A stretch of DNA of 64,000 nt from Eutreptiella sp. 'Long Island Sound 2002' (GCA_964036045.1 OZ038385.1:32082641-32146640); one strand, 5' to 3'. Counted from the stretch's first letter, positions 1-13,745 are shown. A program made the numbers and translations. Notes: generated by a model not told the origin, from the sequence alone.

Positions 1-1469
1 CACCTTTCCGACTCAGGGGTTGGGGATCGCGTCCATATTGAACCCTTTGTGCCGTGGCGGGAGGATGAAGCAAGGACCAGTCTGCTGGTGCTTACCGGTC
101 GGTATTTAGAGGGGCTATGTCTGGACACAAAGCATCTCGATTGATGGTACATTCGGTCATCTTGTGCCCCCGATGGCTTGGAGGGTGGTGATCCTTCGCA
201 TGCAGCCAGTCCTGTGCCAGGCAGCCCAGTGCCTGCCCAGGTATGACGTTGAGTGAATGGGTCTGGATTCCACTCCATGTCACCAGAAGGGGCAGATGCA
301 GGGATGTGTTGGAATGCCTGACAACCATAAGAGCCCCCCCCCCCCCACTCCTCCCCCCTGACGCCCACCCCCTTCCCTCCTCCTTCCAGTGCGTGATCCA
401 GCCCAGAGATATTCAGTGCGATTTCCTGGCGTAAAGTGCTCTTCGGCCTTCGGTCGCAAGATTTCTTCGGCATATGTTAAGGACATTGTCCTCTGGCCCT
501 TAGGCCAGAGACCTTAGGGTTCTTCCTAGACCCCCCCCCCTTCCCCCACCAAAACCCCTCCCCTACCTACCTCCTCTCCTCTAATACGCTTTGAAACAAT
601 CAAAATTAGCCTTGCCACCCCCGAGCAGGTTCAAGTGCCGGGGGGGAGGGGCAGAGTTCCGTTGAACAACTGAGCAACACCAGGGGCATGTCCAACCTGT
701 ACCCCCCCCCCCCCCCCTCCTTTCAGCCACCAACCCCCTGATGAGTGATTGGGCGAAATGTTCGTTTGTTGCCTACGGCGCCAATTTTCAGTTGCGACTG
801 CTTGCTTTGTCCCCTGCATGAAAAGCGCGCTGCAATGTCCATAGCATTCCCTCTTCCAATGTGGCAGTGCATTGCAGCTGCATCCTCCATCTTTTGCAAG
901 GGGCGATCCCCCCAGAGCATGGCTCCATGGATGGATGTGTCTGGTTGCAGCTGAGTTCAGGAGGCTGTCACCTTCAGATGCCATTGCATGCAATGACCAA
1001 AGCAGCGGTCCTTTTGCCTTTACAGATTGTCGAAAAAGGCTTGAAGCCCCCATTTCTGCAATCGTGCATTGGTTGGTTGCCGGTGCCATGGATCTCCAGT
1101 CAGTATCTATCCTGAGGTTTTCTTGACCAGCAACAAGAGCCCTCAAAAACTCAGTATCCGCAGGGGCGGTGTTCCCCTGAACCCCAGCCCCTTGAACCTT
1201 GACCCCCCCCCCCCCACCCCTCTTAAAAGCAACTCTGGGGGTCCCCAACAAATGCTTTAAGGGCGAAATTAAATCTTAGGATTGAACAATTTTTTTTTGG
1301 GCCACTTTTGGTATACGAACCGTTGTGTCTCAGACCCCTGTGTCTGAGCGCGCCCGTTTTGAAGCAATTGCGAGAGCAGGGTGACCGAAGGGGGATCGCA
1401 CGGGCCCCTGCACCTTTGCAATGCATGCCTGCTAACTAGGCATTGCTACACGAGGTTTCTACCCCTCCT
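1..1469. other. Unassigned AT/GC-mixed sequence with C runs
   Basis: No gene could be supported here. The stretch holds repeated C runs (near 332, 531, 703 and 1202) and several short open frames on both strands, with no recognisable domain and no consistent frame. Confidence 0.5.
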
Positions 1470-1494
1470 CCAGGGGATGGGGCTAAATTTCCAT

Positions 1495-2474
1495 CCCAAC
1501 CCAAATCCAAGAGTCCAGGACAGCAGACAGCCCCTTTGGGTGATCATTTGGTGACAATACGGGTACTTGAGCGCCCATGGGGACCCACGTAGTGGCCACC
1601 GGGCCCATCTAGTCCGAGCCATGGGCCCCCGAAAAGCTTCAAAATTGCTGTTTGTAGGTGGTCCAATGGCATTTGGTGTGTGCACCAATTGCTTGAGCAG
1701 TTTTCCACCCTCTACAGCTCAAAAATGGAAAAATTTGCAATTTTTTTTTGATATTGTGACCACGTACAATGATGAAATATGCTATGTAAAGCATGTTTTA
1801 GACCCTCTTTGTGTGTTTTTCACCCTATTTGGGTGTTGGGGGGGGGTGGGGGGGGGGCTCCAGACAGCAACTCAAACAGACTCCATACGGGGGGCTCCCA
1901 AGGGGGCCGGGGCACAACCTGCTTGTGCAGTTTTCCAGCCTCGGCAGCTCAAAAATGGATATTTCCGAAACTGATTTTTGTGATACTTTGACAATCCAAA
2001 ATGATGAAATATCCTATCTAAAACATTTTTTAGCCCCTCTTTATGTGTTTTTCATCCTATTGTGGTGTTGGTGATGGGGGGGGGGGTTTGGCACAAGGCC
2101 TTGGTATCTAATTGGTGGTGGGGTGGGGTGGGTGGGGCACAACTTGCTGATGCAGTTTTCCAGCCTCGGCAGCTCAAAAATGAATGTTTCCGAAACTGAT
2201 TTTTTTGATACTCTGACAATCCAAAATGATGAAATATCCTATGGAAAGCATTTTTTAGCCCCTCTTTATGTGTTTTTCATCCTATTTGGGTGTTCGTGGG
2301 GGGGGGGGGGGGGGGGCTACCAAGGGGGCTGGGGCACAACCTGCTTGTGCAGTTTTCCAGCCTCGGCAGCTCAAAAATGGTCGTCCCTCTCCCCTCTTCG
2401 AGGTGTCTTGCCGAAGGCAATAGAATTTACATCCTAACCCAAATCCAAGAGTCCAGGGCAGCAGACAGCCCCTA
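1495..2474. repeat. Tandem ~230-bp repeat block with flanking duplicates
   Basis: About 3.3 diverged tandem units lie between roughly 1680 and 2385. Each contains GCAGTTTTCCA, then AGCTCAAAAATGG, then a stretch around AATGATGAAATAT, then CCCTCTTTATGTGTTTTTCA, and ends in a long G run. The block is bracketed by two direct copies of a ~40-bp sequence (1495-1535 and 2435-2474) that differ at few positions. The minus strand of those two flanks reads as the same short peptide motif (GCLL, one variable residue, WTLGFGLG), so the flanks may be a duplicated coding or repeat end. What the unit does is unknown. Confidence 0.75.
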
Positions 2475-2475
2475 A

Positions 2476-4753
2476 GGAGAACTACTGGGGCCGGTGGACA
2501 CGAAGCAATGGACAGCCAGAGCGACGAATCGACTTGATTCACAGGGAGCAGCGGGAGGCTCTGTACCGGGTCAGCAGGTTGTCCTTTTTCTTTCAAGTGA
2601 ACAACCTGTTTTGCGGCCCGAGCAGGTGCTTTCGGGCATCGCGGTGGAGGTTTGATGAGCCTATCGGTAGACTGGTGGTGGACACAGAAGGGGCTGGGGG
2701 CATGGCCAAGCTGCAGCACGTTGCGAGGCCAAGGCGCCCAGGTACAAGTGACAAGGGGCCCCCATCTTTCATGCCACGCAGCTTCTGATACGTGCGACAA
2801 AGGCCAACTGTTTGACGTGATGCAAATGGGGCGGTGCCTGCACAGGTCGCGCTCACACTTTCCCCATTTGGTCTTGTGGATTGCCCCCTGCCGAAAGATC
2901 GATCATCACTGCTCAGGCATCAGAGATCTCTGCCATGATGGCAGAAGAAGGCCCTCCCATGTCTGCATCCGTCCCTGCCGCAGCGGCCTCAGAGGTCCCG
3001 GCGACAGTTGACATCCCTGCCTTTGCACACATGGTCCTGCCCGAGGCATCCCCAGAAGTACCAGGGCCACCTTCTCCGCCACCGGTACCTCTGTACATGA
3101 GGCCGCTTGCGTTGTTTGGCACTCCAACTCCATCCAACAAACGGTCTTCAGACGGGCCCTCAGTGCAGGACAGCAGGTGTGTTTTGGTGTGTGTCATGTG
3201 CAGCACAGGAATGGCGGGGGGCGGGGAGCTATGGAGGACCCGTCAAACTGATGGTGGGCAAGAGTTTGAGGGCCGTTGTTGACGGTTGTTCAAGTGCTTG
3301 GTGGGCATTTTTTCTGGGTGTACGGCTGCAACGGACGCTATACAATGCATTGGTGGCATGAACTTTGCTTTGGCTTGGAACACTGCAAAGGGGCCAATGC
3401 TTGGGCCATCCAAATGAAGTCTGCCTCACATGTGCATGACTCTGACTGCGCCCTGGTGTATTATGGTCACCAGATCACTGGCATTGCATATGGAACAGTT
3501 GAATGATTTCAAGCGTCGGTTTCCACTATGTTTGAGGTTTGGTATTGGGCTTTTTTTGCATTGTATTGGGGGTTCATAAAAGGGGCGTTGATTCCTGTAA
3601 AACTGCCTCTAAAAGTAGTCATGACACAAACAAACCCCAAACAAAATGGTGATACACCCCGGAATCGTGTTCCAAGCATTTTCGGAAATGGCGAAAGTTT
3701 TTGGTGACCTGGGCCTATCTGATTGATAAACTAGAGGGTCTAGTGACATAGCACATGGATGTAAGTCCGTCTACCGAAGGGGCAACTCAGGGGGCAGCCT
3801 TCACAGGTGGTGCAGAGCCCTAAAATGAAATTACGAAGCTTGTCACACGGACACAAGGGGCAGGGGACGCAGTGAGGCAGCTGAAGGAGGTATGGCAAGC
3901 GCTGAGTTTATTGCGGCTGCCATGGCCGTCGTTTGACTTTATGCAAACGTGCGGAAAGGTGCGATTGGAGACAGTCTTTAATGCACTGGGGCATTGCAGG
4001 TACAAAACATTTTGCACAAGGTCGTCAAGATTCCAGACGTGGGAGCCCAGTCTCCAGACCTCATGAGCCATCACAATTGCATTTCTTGCTACACAACCTC
4101 TGTGGAATAGAATAGAAGGCATTGCCCAGCCGCCCAACCCCAGCCTCCTGAGGATGCAGTGCCCCCAGCCCCCACCCCCCCAAGGCTGCCATTTATTCTG
4201 GTTGCCTTAAAGAGGTTCTAGCCCCTTCCTATGGCCATGGTCCTGAACACCTGAAGACTGCGGGCCATCTCTTACAAAAAGCGGAAGAGATCTTCAGTGT
4301 TCTATCATGACCAAAGCAGTCCATACTGTTACTTCAAGGATGTGTTTTTTGCCGTCTTCTGTTTCGGACCCTCTCTCTCCAATTGAGGCTTTCGTGCCAG
4401 CGCAGAGTCCTTCATAGACAGCAACGTGCAACGAAAGACAACCCAACCAACACCAAATCCATTACTGCCTAAGAAGAAGTGCTAGCCCCACAAAGCGCCA
4501 TTTTGAGAGGCACTTGTGGCTGTTTCATGAAGTCCTCGGAGGAACAACAGCAGGACTGCTGGCGCCGCTGCATATGTTTCATGCCCGTTGAATCATCGGT
4601 CATAATGTATGCATTGCGTCAGGTGTCATGGCATGGATCCTTGTAGAGGCCCAGAAAAGCTAAGGAAATCCCGCAACACAGGTCGAAAGTTTCAAGTGCA
4701 ATGCTGGCACCTGCTGCTTTTCGAGATCCCTAACTGCGCGCACACACACACAT

Positions 4754-4755
<2 letters not shown>
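2476..4755. other. Unassigned region
   Basis: Only short, unrecognised open frames on both strands are present, including a proline/alanine-rich frame at 2881-3282 (+) without a known domain. I see no RNA gene or mobile element. Confidence 0.4.

Positions 4756-4756
<1 letters not shown>

Positions 4757-4806
<50 letters not shown>
4757..4806 (+). repeat. (CT)25 microsatellite
   Basis: An uninterrupted run of 25 CT dinucleotides, preceded by a short CA run at 4741-4752. Confidence 0.97.
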
Positions 4807-4811
<5 letters not shown>

Positions 4812-5245
4812 TTCTGTCCTTTTTTGTCTGCTTGGCCTTGGTCTCTAAGGTAGTGACCCAAGTCCTCTAGATCAGTGACATTCTCCATAGTCCACAGGTG
4901 GCTGCCTCCTGAGTTCAGGTACGCAGTCCCCCCACCCCCCAACCCTCTTTAGCCTTCGGCCATACTCGGTCGGCGAATGTCACTGGTGTGGGCGTGACAT
5001 GACCGTGGTGCAGAAGTCGCCCATGGGGCAGGGGTTATGTAGCGACATTGCTCCTCTCCGCTCTGGGGTACCCAATATGGCAGAGGTTGTGCAACCATTT
5101 CACTCCTTTTCATGGAAAGTGTTCCGGGCCAGCCAGGGTCTCTGATCCGTGCTTCAGTTCAGGAGGAAGGCGGGTCTGTCATGCTTAAGACATCCTCTTG
5201 GGAGTTGGCTACAATGTGCCACAATTGTGTTCCTTCGTACACTGG

Positions 5246-5853
5246 GAAGTTGTGCTGGGTGACATACACACCCCAAAAGCCCCCCCTCCCCCCTGCCCCA
5301 TTTTCTACCCCAAGACATGCGCCTCACAATGATGAGCATGCCATCAATGTTGGGACCCCCCTGGTCTGCTAACCCCCCTTTTCCACTTCTTGTTTGGAGG
5401 GGAGTCAACATCATAAACCGGGTAGGCAGCCCTCCCGCGCAAGCACTTACAGCCACAGCATGCCACGGCAAGCCATGGCTTGCCGCAGCACTAGATTTTC
5501 AGAAATGTAAATGTGGGGTTTGCAGCATGCCATAGCACGTTGTGGCGTGCCACAGCATGTCGTAGCGTGCTGCAGTGTCTTGGGATTTCTGAATGCTCCT
5601 TGTACAGCTCTACATGTCTACTCTTGTCCCACAGAAGGCATCCTTGTTGTTTGATGTCAACTCCTACCGCAACACCTGAAGGTGATATCTGCGGATTCTC
5701 TGTATTATCCTCCACTGCTGCCTGTTTTGTGCAGTGGGCCGCGCTCTACATGCCATGTCGAGAGGGCATCTAGTTGGATGGGATTCATTTTGACCCATGA
5801 TCATCTCAAGACAGGGAATGACTGTTTGCGCCATTTGGCAATCATGCATGTCA
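5246..5853 (+). repeat. Dispersed 0.6-kb repeat, copy 1
   Basis: The same ~605-bp sequence occurs in direct orientation at 18578-19181 with very few differences apart from C-run length. It starts GAAGTTGTGCTGGGTGACAT and ends CAATCATGCATGTCA in both copies. It contains a cluster of related words (GCATGCCACGGCAAGCCATGG, split over 5459-5480, and GCATGCCATAGCAC) with dyad symmetry. No terminal inverted repeats or target duplication are evident, so the mobilising mechanism is unknown. The near identity of two copies 13 kb apart implies recent duplication. Confidence 0.9.
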
Positions 5854-7690
5854 GCCGAAGAGACAGGAAGAAGAAAAAGAGTAAAAACATGGTGGGCCAC
5901 ACATTGTTTTCACTGTTCTGTGTGCTCTCAGAGTCGCAGGGAGGCATTTGGGAGGGTGTGGGTTCACACATAGTGCCTCTGCAGCTTTTGGAAGTGAGCC
6001 CCCCCCCCCCCCCCCACCTCATCTGCGGCTTGGAGCGTGCTGCAGCTGCTCAGGTTTTCTGGGGGGGGGCTGTAGGTGTTTACTCCCGTCTTGCAATGGC
6101 GGTCTTGGCCTCCAGCCGGGATCATCTTGACCTGTTCTGTGGGAAGATCTTCCCACGTAGCCTTGTTTCCTGCCTGACACCCCCCCCCCCCCTCCAGCTG
6201 GGCTCCGCAAAGTGAGGAGTTGGCAGGCAATCCTCGCATCTTGCAACAGTTTATGATGTTGGGAACAGGTGAGGGGAAAAGCCTGACCGCATGGAATGCA
6301 TGCGAAGATGCCCTGTGACATGCTGCGGTTGTCTGCGGTTGTCTCTTAGGCAAGGCCCGGCCTACAATGCGACTGATACACCCTCAATATGGCCCGACAT
6401 GGCGCTTGAGAAAACCCCAGCCATCGACCCCACGTATTTCAATGCAGACCCTCATGTGGAGCCATCGCTCCCCCCCGCAGCCCCCGGCGCCATGCACTCT
6501 GCACAGTACCATGCGTCTTCAGTGCAGGCTGATCAGCATGTTCCCACGCCCACTGCATTGTGTAGCACCGATATCAGTACCCCTCCCCGCCCCCACAAGA
6601 TGACCGAAGAACCAAGAGATTGCATGAGCTTTGGAGCCAGACCACCACCAAAAAGGTATTGGGGTGTTGCCCTCAGCGCCGTCCTTCCGGAAAGGGTGCT
6701 TTTCCTTGTTACTCTCACACAGAGCACAAGCCAAACAAGGGGCTGATTGACACCGCGCCGCTCTCATTGTTCGCATTTTAGCCACCCGGGTCGCTTCCAC
6801 AGCATGGGCCAAGAGGCCTGGGGGTGAGGCAGGCTCTGCAGGCACGGGGGGGCGGCCGGCCCCGGTCCTTGTATGTGACTCCCCCCAGCCCCCCCCCCCC
6901 CCGGGGTTTTGAAAGATAGTGGTGTCGGGGCCATGGCACCAACAGCGCTGAAGTTTTTTGGTGCATGCTTCCCTTTCTTTCATCAAACCATCCATGTTTT
7001 GAGCGCCACATTAGCAAGACGAGGTGCTAAACTAATGTTGCGAAGTGAAGGTCACCACAACCACTGTGGACACACCTGCCCATCTGCAGCCCTTGCTTCA
7101 CAACAGCCACCAGCAGCTTCCCCAAACCCGCCCCAGACACACATCCCCCCTGGAGGTATGCATGTGGTAGTAGTGGGTCGCGCGTAGGCCCCCCCACCTT
7201 GGGAACCCCCCCACACCCTCCAGCTGACCCCCCCCCCCCCCCAAGTTTTGACAGATAGCTGGGGGGGGGGTGTCGCCTCAGGACCGGTTGTAGTCGCCCC
7301 CCCCGTGTCTGCAGGCAAACGCGGTTGCACAGCCCAGTCTTGTGTTCCGGCAGCTACGCTAGGTCTGCATGCAGGTGTGACGGCTGGGAAGTGTGGCAAG
7401 GGATGGGTAAGTGGCATCAGAATGAGGGTGGTATGGATGTGAAAAGCAACCAAGGAAGAAGCCAGGAAAACAAGGAAGAGAAAGCACTGACAGCTTCCCC
7501 CACACAGGTGCATGAAAAATTTTTGATTTCTGGAGTCCCTCTAGATTGGGCTGGGAGGTTCCGAAAAAGCGGCTCAATAGACAGTGCCATTGATTGTTCG
7601 CTCTAAAATCCGGTGCTGTAGGCGCCTAATTTGTTTGGGATTCAAAACCGCCAGAGCGAAAGTGTTGGCACGTGGATTGTATTTTTGCCA
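5854..7690. other. Unassigned region with C/G runs
   Basis: Long C runs (around 6000, 6181, 6891, 7231) and G runs (6061, 7261) break this stretch. Open frames are short and unrecognised. Nothing else could be supported. Confidence 0.4.
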
Positions 7691-7699
7691 TGCTCAGGA

Positions 7700-8060
7700 G
7701 GCAGTGTTAATGTGCCTCAATCATCAGGTTGTAGAATCACGATATGGTTACTGCAGATTCTGTATGAAGTCACGATTAAATCATTACAGAAGCACGATGG
7801 AATCATCGCGATTTAACCTCGATATAATCAGAAAAGACCGTAGAATAGCAGTGGAACTACGAAGGAATCACGAAGAAATCACTACTGCGTCACTACTGCA
7901 TCACGAAAGAATCCCTGCAGAACCACTCCAGAATAATGAATACACTCCAATGAAACCCAACAGGACCACACGCTGCATTCACCGTAGAACCACCAGTGAA
8001 TCACCATTGAATCATTGTCGTATCATGAAGCAAGTCATGGAACCTCATGGAGAACTGCTC
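7700..8060 (+). repeat. Degenerate short tandem repeat (AATCAC-type)
   Basis: Short words such as GAATCAC, AATCAT and GAAATCACTAC recur every 12-20 bp, giving a weakly periodic AT-rich tract. A 175-codon frame runs through it (7584-8111, +), but its composition follows the repeat and no domain is visible, so I treat it as non-coding. Confidence 0.45.
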
Positions 8061-8111
8061 GGCGCTGTGAACCAAAAAACAGACATGGGAAGAGTGACAG
8101 GATCGGTGTGA

Positions 8112-10817
8112 GCCACTAACAGATGTAATGAGTGACTAGTTGAGGCCCTGTACATTTCACGAGCGGACGAAATCCTGTGAAGGGGGGCTGGAGGCACTGG
8201 CAGGGGGGCTGGCAGGGCGGGGAGGGGATACAGTCGCATGCGCGCAGGGCATAGAGAGAGCGACGTGTCCGTGCACTCAGGCAACAAGACAAGGCGCAGA
8301 CTCCACAAGGTTCTCGTCTCCCATTGCACACCATCAGCAAACCTCTTTTGGACGGTTCGCTGCTGGGCCCCAACGAACGCAAGGGTCATACCGAAGGTTT
8401 GTCATGTGCCTTCTGACGCCTGCTTTGCTGGTCGTGCTCCGTTCGTGTGGAGGACGCCAGCAGCTCCTTTTTTGTGCCACCTGAGACGTCACGGCCCAAT
8501 GCTGTTCACACGGGGCCGTGGGGTGTCGGGGTGGAAGTGGGGGATCCGTCGACCGCAGGCGGAGAGTGGCCGTGGCCTGCCATGCGCCCACCAGGCACCA
8601 GGTCACCCAAAGGGCGTGCTTGGCCCCCGTGTCCCACAGACCGCGTACATGCTGCATCACAAGAAATGCACAGACACGGAGTGCTCTGACCACTGCACTG
8701 AGACGTGTCCAGCCCATGCTTTTCCTTTGCTTGCCCCGGCAGAAGCCAGAACGAACGTGGGCCAGGTTGAGGTGGGCATCGGCTGCAGGGGGTGAAGCAG
8801 CGGCAGAATGGGGAAGTTCAGGAGTGGAGCAGGACCAAAGAAGTAAAAGCACAGCAGGTCCCAACAAAGAGGAGGAGGGGAGGCACTGGACGGCCGGTGA
8901 CGAGGTGAGTGTAAGGTGACGAGGTCAGAGTCAGCAGGCACAGCAGCAGCCCTAGACACCAGATCACAAAAACTGTCCTCGGCCCCTCCCCAACAGAAAC
9001 AGTGAATCGGCAATTAAGCAAACAGGACAATGACAAAGGCCTGCTGTCACGCAGATGCTGTCATGTCCAAGTGCGCATGTTTCCGATAACATCCCTGTGA
9101 CCAGCGATCCTGGTGACGGCGACTACAACAAATGCCAGCGCACTCGGACCTACTCAGGTACGATGGCGTGCTGCGCTGACATGTCATCTGCATTGCTCGA
9201 TTGCTTTTCTCTTCAGCGGCCCTCAGCCTAAACGTGAGCTTTGGTGATGCAGCCTTAAGCGGCACATGGCCAAGGCTGCCCAATTCGAAGGCACATCAAA
9301 GGTATGCAACATCTAATGATCGTGGATCAGTAGACAGAATGGAGCCGAATGGACTGCCACCTCTGCACCAGACCAAATTCAGACTCTTCGGGGAGGGTTC
9401 CCCAGATGCCTGCTTGAATCTTGGCACCCACGGTGCCTATGCATGATCTTAAAGGAGCGGCAGATCTTGACACTGTGGGTTTTGGGGCAATGGCTTTGTA
9501 CATCTGGCTACGCACTGAAGGTGGCTCACACCCTGGCACTCTCCTAGCCAGCAATCCTTTCGGCATTGGCATCAGGGCGCTTTTGAGTGGTTGCGATTTA
9601 CTTGGTTTGATTCCTATATTGAGTCTGTAGATTGATCCTCGACGTCGGTTGGCCTACCACTGCCGTCGACTTGCTCTTTTTTGCCGTCGATTGGCTTCAG
9701 TTGCCCCCTCCAAGCAGACTCATGTAAGAGATGCAGTGTGGCCTCTTGGAGCTGGTCCTTAGATCGCTGCATTGTTCTTCCTGCTCGGCATGCGTCATTT
9801 TAATCATTGGACGTTCAGTCATAGTGTTACAGCCGGTTTTGGGGGTTTGCCACTCTTTTGCTCCGTGTTTTGAAGCACTGTCCACCCTTATCTCGTTACA
9901 GCTCACGAGAAGATCCTTTCTGGACGGATGATGGGGGCCTCTCTGGGACCTGGTCTGGCATTAGAGGGAAACGTTATGGCACCCCACGTCCGGTCAAGCC
10001 GCCGAAGACCACCATCAAACGATCCTCATTGAGTCCTGCCGACACCATCAGTATGTTCATCTTTCACATCTCTATGTCAACAACGATCAGGCAATGGTTC
10101 GGGACGTTAGAAACATATGCGGACACGTGCAACAATTTGCGATGTTCATATTTTCTTTGCCGTGGTTTTCGTCTCTGGATGCAGGCCTATGCTCCGTGGC
10201 CCGTCTGGACTCCCAGCGCCTGCTGGCGTCCTGGAGTCGGCCGGCACCATTCCGTTTCATTTTCAGAGGTGGTGCCGGCCACACGGGGCATTGATCTCAT
10301 GAGATGCTTCTGAGTAGTAGCTGGATGGGTGCTGGCCAGCCCTTGTAGCATTGCGGGGGAGAAACACATTCAGCAAGGGAGTGGGCCACACCTCTAGTGA
10401 CATCAAAGCGGGCCGGATGCTCATGCCACGACTGCCCATGTGGCAGATGCATGCGAAGGGTCGATGAAAGCAAAGGGCATGTGTTGGAACCGCTCCCTGA
10501 TATTCTCTCTGCTGGTGGGGGCTGGGGCGCCTTGTTGAGACAGGGCCCCCAGGGGGCGGGTGGCAGCGCGGAAATAAGTTTCTGGGCGAAAATTATCAGC
10601 CCCTAACATTTTTTCAATGTTGAGAGACCCATTACCATTTTTAGCAGAGCTGACGTTGAATGCTGAGATCATTGTGGTCGTAAGCAATGAAAGGTTTTCG
10701 CAGCAGGGGGCAGTCAATATGTGGCCACGGGACGGGGCTGCCGCCCCTCCACGGCTGTGAGGCGCAGCAGATTCGTCAGCCACAGTGGTGACGGTCGTGG
10801 TGTTGCTAATTTTACTA
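8112..10817. other. Unassigned region
   Basis: Mixed sequence with overlapping short open frames on both strands, no recognised protein motif, RNA gene or repeat structure. Introns from an unrecognised gene cannot be excluded. Confidence 0.35.
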
Positions 10818-11185
10818 AAGGGGGGGGGATTTGGAACAGGCGAAATTTGGAACAGCAGTATTTGGCAGAACCAAAGTGTGCCAACTTATGCCATTGTATT
10901 TTAAGGTCGGTAGCCATTTTTTCAGGTGTCATTGTTGGCGCTCTTGGTATGCACATCCCCCCTGTGCCCACGCAGTTTGCTCTCCAGGGTTCCAGGAAAT
11001 GGCAGGAACCAACCAAAGGCCCATAGGAAATTAGCCACCACCATTCACAGTCTATGCTTGTTGTGCGACAATGTGGGAATTCTGTGCCAAAATTTTCAGC
11101 AGTATTAAGAGTAGGGGCCAAATTTTCTCTGCACCAAATTGCGGAATTCCAAATTTCGCACGTACCGAACCCCCCCCTCCCCTCT
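10818..11185. mobile_element. Inverted-repeat element (MITE-like)
   Basis: The left arm begins in a G run followed by ATTTGGAACAGGCGAAATTTGGAA near 10818-10870. The right arm, read on the other strand from 11185, begins in a G run followed by TTCGGTACGTGCGAAATTTGGAATT. The arms are imperfect and enclose about 200 bp without coding capacity. This layout is typical of a miniature inverted-repeat element or a fold-back sequence. I could not define a target duplication. Confidence 0.45.
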
Positions 11186-12379
11186 CCTGCAGTAGTGCAA
11201 CCCATGCTGACGATTTCATGGTCAGTAACTCTTGAGTGACATCTTGGAGTGACAGTGTGGAGTGACACTGTGGAATGACCACCGAGTGGTTCTATGACTC
11301 TGAAAAATGGTTGATGGCTTCGTAGGATTAGGATGTCCAGTATAGTATGTGTAGGAGGAGGACGACCCTAAGGGATATGTGATAGGAAGAGTGCCGCTTT
11401 TGCACCCCTCACCTTTGTGTGGCATGTCCTCGTGCCCCGCGGAGGACCATACCTGTGAGTTGGACGTGTCTGAGGACGGTACGGTGTGCCAATCCCAAGT
11501 TTTCGTGATTCTGAGGAGAATGTACACAAACTCTCCCGGAGGCGGGTGGGTGTTTCGGGTTTCGGTGGTGGATCCAGGGCCATGCGACAGCTCAAAAGCG
11601 TTTGTCTCATGAAGCTTTCTCTGTGTATACGGCAAGGATGGGTCTCCCATGGAGGGGTGGGGGATCCCCCAAGGCGTTGTCACACCCACCCATAACAGCC
11701 TCTACCCTCCGGGAGGAAGTGCAAGCTGATCACGAAGAGCGCGGGTTTTTGAGCTGTTGCTTGACCCTTGGCCCCTCTACAAGGCTCGGCAGTCGGCCAT
11801 CTACCCGTCCAAAAACGCCTGCCACAGTAGCAGCCTCAATCCCCTCCACCACACCCGACAGAAGACAGAGAGGGACAAAGACGCAGAGAGGACGAGGAAG
11901 ACATGGTGAGAAGCAGGAGAAATGGGGAATAGGGATGGAGAGAGAGATGACACAGACATGCAAGGCAGAATGGCCTTTTGCGAAGCAAAGGTTCTCGGTT
12001 CTTACCAATCAATGAGCCCATGCCCCCAAAATACCCGCTTTCTCATCACATGAAAAAGTGGAGACGATGTTTGTGGTGCTGGTGCACGGTCGTTTGTGAC
12101 CAGCTCCGTGGCAGAGCTTATACATGGTAGTCTGAGGACCGTCTCGGGAATTAGGCCGCAAAGGAGCGCAAACAGTAAGCCCGCAAAGGCCTTCCAAGAG
12201 ACGGTCTTGTATATCTTTGGCCCTTCGTGAGTGATAGGGAGCAGGTCCATTACGTGTTGCTTGGATGCCATGATGCCATGCATGGCGGGTTTTCTCTAAA
12301 GGACCCTTGCAGACATCTCCCTCCTCATTGATCAGAGGGAAGAGGTGCAAGTGAGACGGCTTTCCTCATTTTTGTGTTA
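11186..12379. other. Unassigned region with GTGGAGTGACA short repeats
   Basis: A 15-bp word related to GTGGAGTGACA is repeated about four times at 11220-11282. The remainder has only short, unrecognised frames. Confidence 0.35.
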
Positions 12380-13745
12380 GGCCTAAGTTGCTTACTTTTT
12401 TGGGCTTAAGTCGCATTTTTTTTTGGGCGGAAGTTGAGTGTGGAAAAAAAAAGTTGAAAATGTATGGCACGCGGCTTCCGTTTATTTTTGTGACGCAACT
12501 TTCGCCTGAAAAAAAATTTACGCGACTTCCACTTTTAAAAAAAAGTACCCGACTTGTTAATCAATCGGGCAACAATTATCCTTTTTTTTGTTGTGCGACC
12601 TACGCGCTTTTTGTTACGTGACCTACGCCCAAGAAACAAAGCGAATTGCGCCCCCCCCCCTTTTTTTTTTTTTTTTTTTGAAAAAAACGCGACTTACGCC
12701 AAAAAACGAAAAAACTCTCCCCCTTCTCCGAAGTGTTGGGAACCCCCAAACAGTAGGGTTTATGTAGCCAATCCGCCCACTTGTGGGCCACTGCTGATTT
12801 TGTCCCCCGCTCCGAAGCGTTGGGGACCCCCCAAACAGCAAGGTTTATGTAGCCAATCCGCCCACTTGTGGGCCACTACTGATTTTGTCCCCCGCTTTGA
12901 AGCGTTGGTGACCCCCCAGACGGTAGGGGTTGCGTAGCCAATTTGCCCACTTGTGGGCCATTGCTGATTTTGTCCCCCGCTCTGAAGCGTTGGGGGTGAT
13001 GCCCATCCATACGTTCTCACCCCGACGTGTACCCAAAGGGCGCAGAGGGTTGGTTGGTGAACGACCAACAGTACATTCAAAGTACATTCAAGAGCCGGGA
13101 AAATACCTTGTTAAGGATATCCTTGACGCTTGTGTGCGGGACAACAATCTGCGTGCAACGCCGAAGTCGCCAGACACGAAGTTTGATTTAATTTACAAGC
13201 GTGTGTCTGCTGACGCAATTATGGTTGCATGCAAAGAATGTAGTTGGCCGGAGGTGACCGAACTTAGGTGGTGTTGCTGGCTTGAGCTTCGCAGCCGGTG
13301 GCGCCGGCAGCAACACAGTCGTTTTGATACCGCTTGCCAAAGGCCGAAGGGCAAATTGCATTTTTCGTTTGGGATCATGATGAGCACCTCATATGGGTGT
13401 GCTCCACGTTATTTCTTTCTTTCCGCCATTTGCCGGCGATGAGTACAAAAACCACCCTTCACGCCACGGCTAGATTGCTTTACCCATGCTGGAGGTACCC
13501 AAAATGTTCGTGGGGGCTATATGCTTCACCTCCTCCGGTAGCAATGGCGGTTGTTGGGTGGTTCTTGTGTCCCCCCCCCCCCCTTTTTTCCCTGGAAAGA
13601 AGGTTTTTTTTCTCGCAACTTGCGCCAAAAAGCAAAGTTTACGCGACTTGCGCCTAACAAAAAAAGTTTTGGTTGAAAAAAAGACACGACTTGCGCCAAA
13701 AAAAAGTTACGTGACTTATGGAAAAAAAACGCGATTTATGCTTGT
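12380..13745. mobile_element. Repeat-family element rich in GCGACTTGCGCC words
   Basis: The left part (12380-12720) and right part (13600-13740) are filled with variants of CGACTTGCGCC followed by runs of A, in both orientations at the left edge. This resembles the subterminal repeats of a DNA transposon. Between them lie an 86-bp tandem array and about 360 bp of possible coding sequence (13080-13440, +). A related piece in the opposite orientation sits at 21660-21900, showing that the family is dispersed. I could not define clean ends or a target duplication, so the class is unknown. Confidence 0.5.
12721..12995 (+). repeat. 86-bp tandem repeat, 3+ copies
   Basis: Units share CCCACTTGTGGGCCACT, then GCTGATTTTGTCCCC, then GAAGCGTTGG. 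Copies start near 12721, 12804 and 12889, with a partial one from 12974. The core CCCACTTGTGGG is a perfect palindrome. A single diverged copy is present in reverse at 21665-21745. Confidence 0.85.
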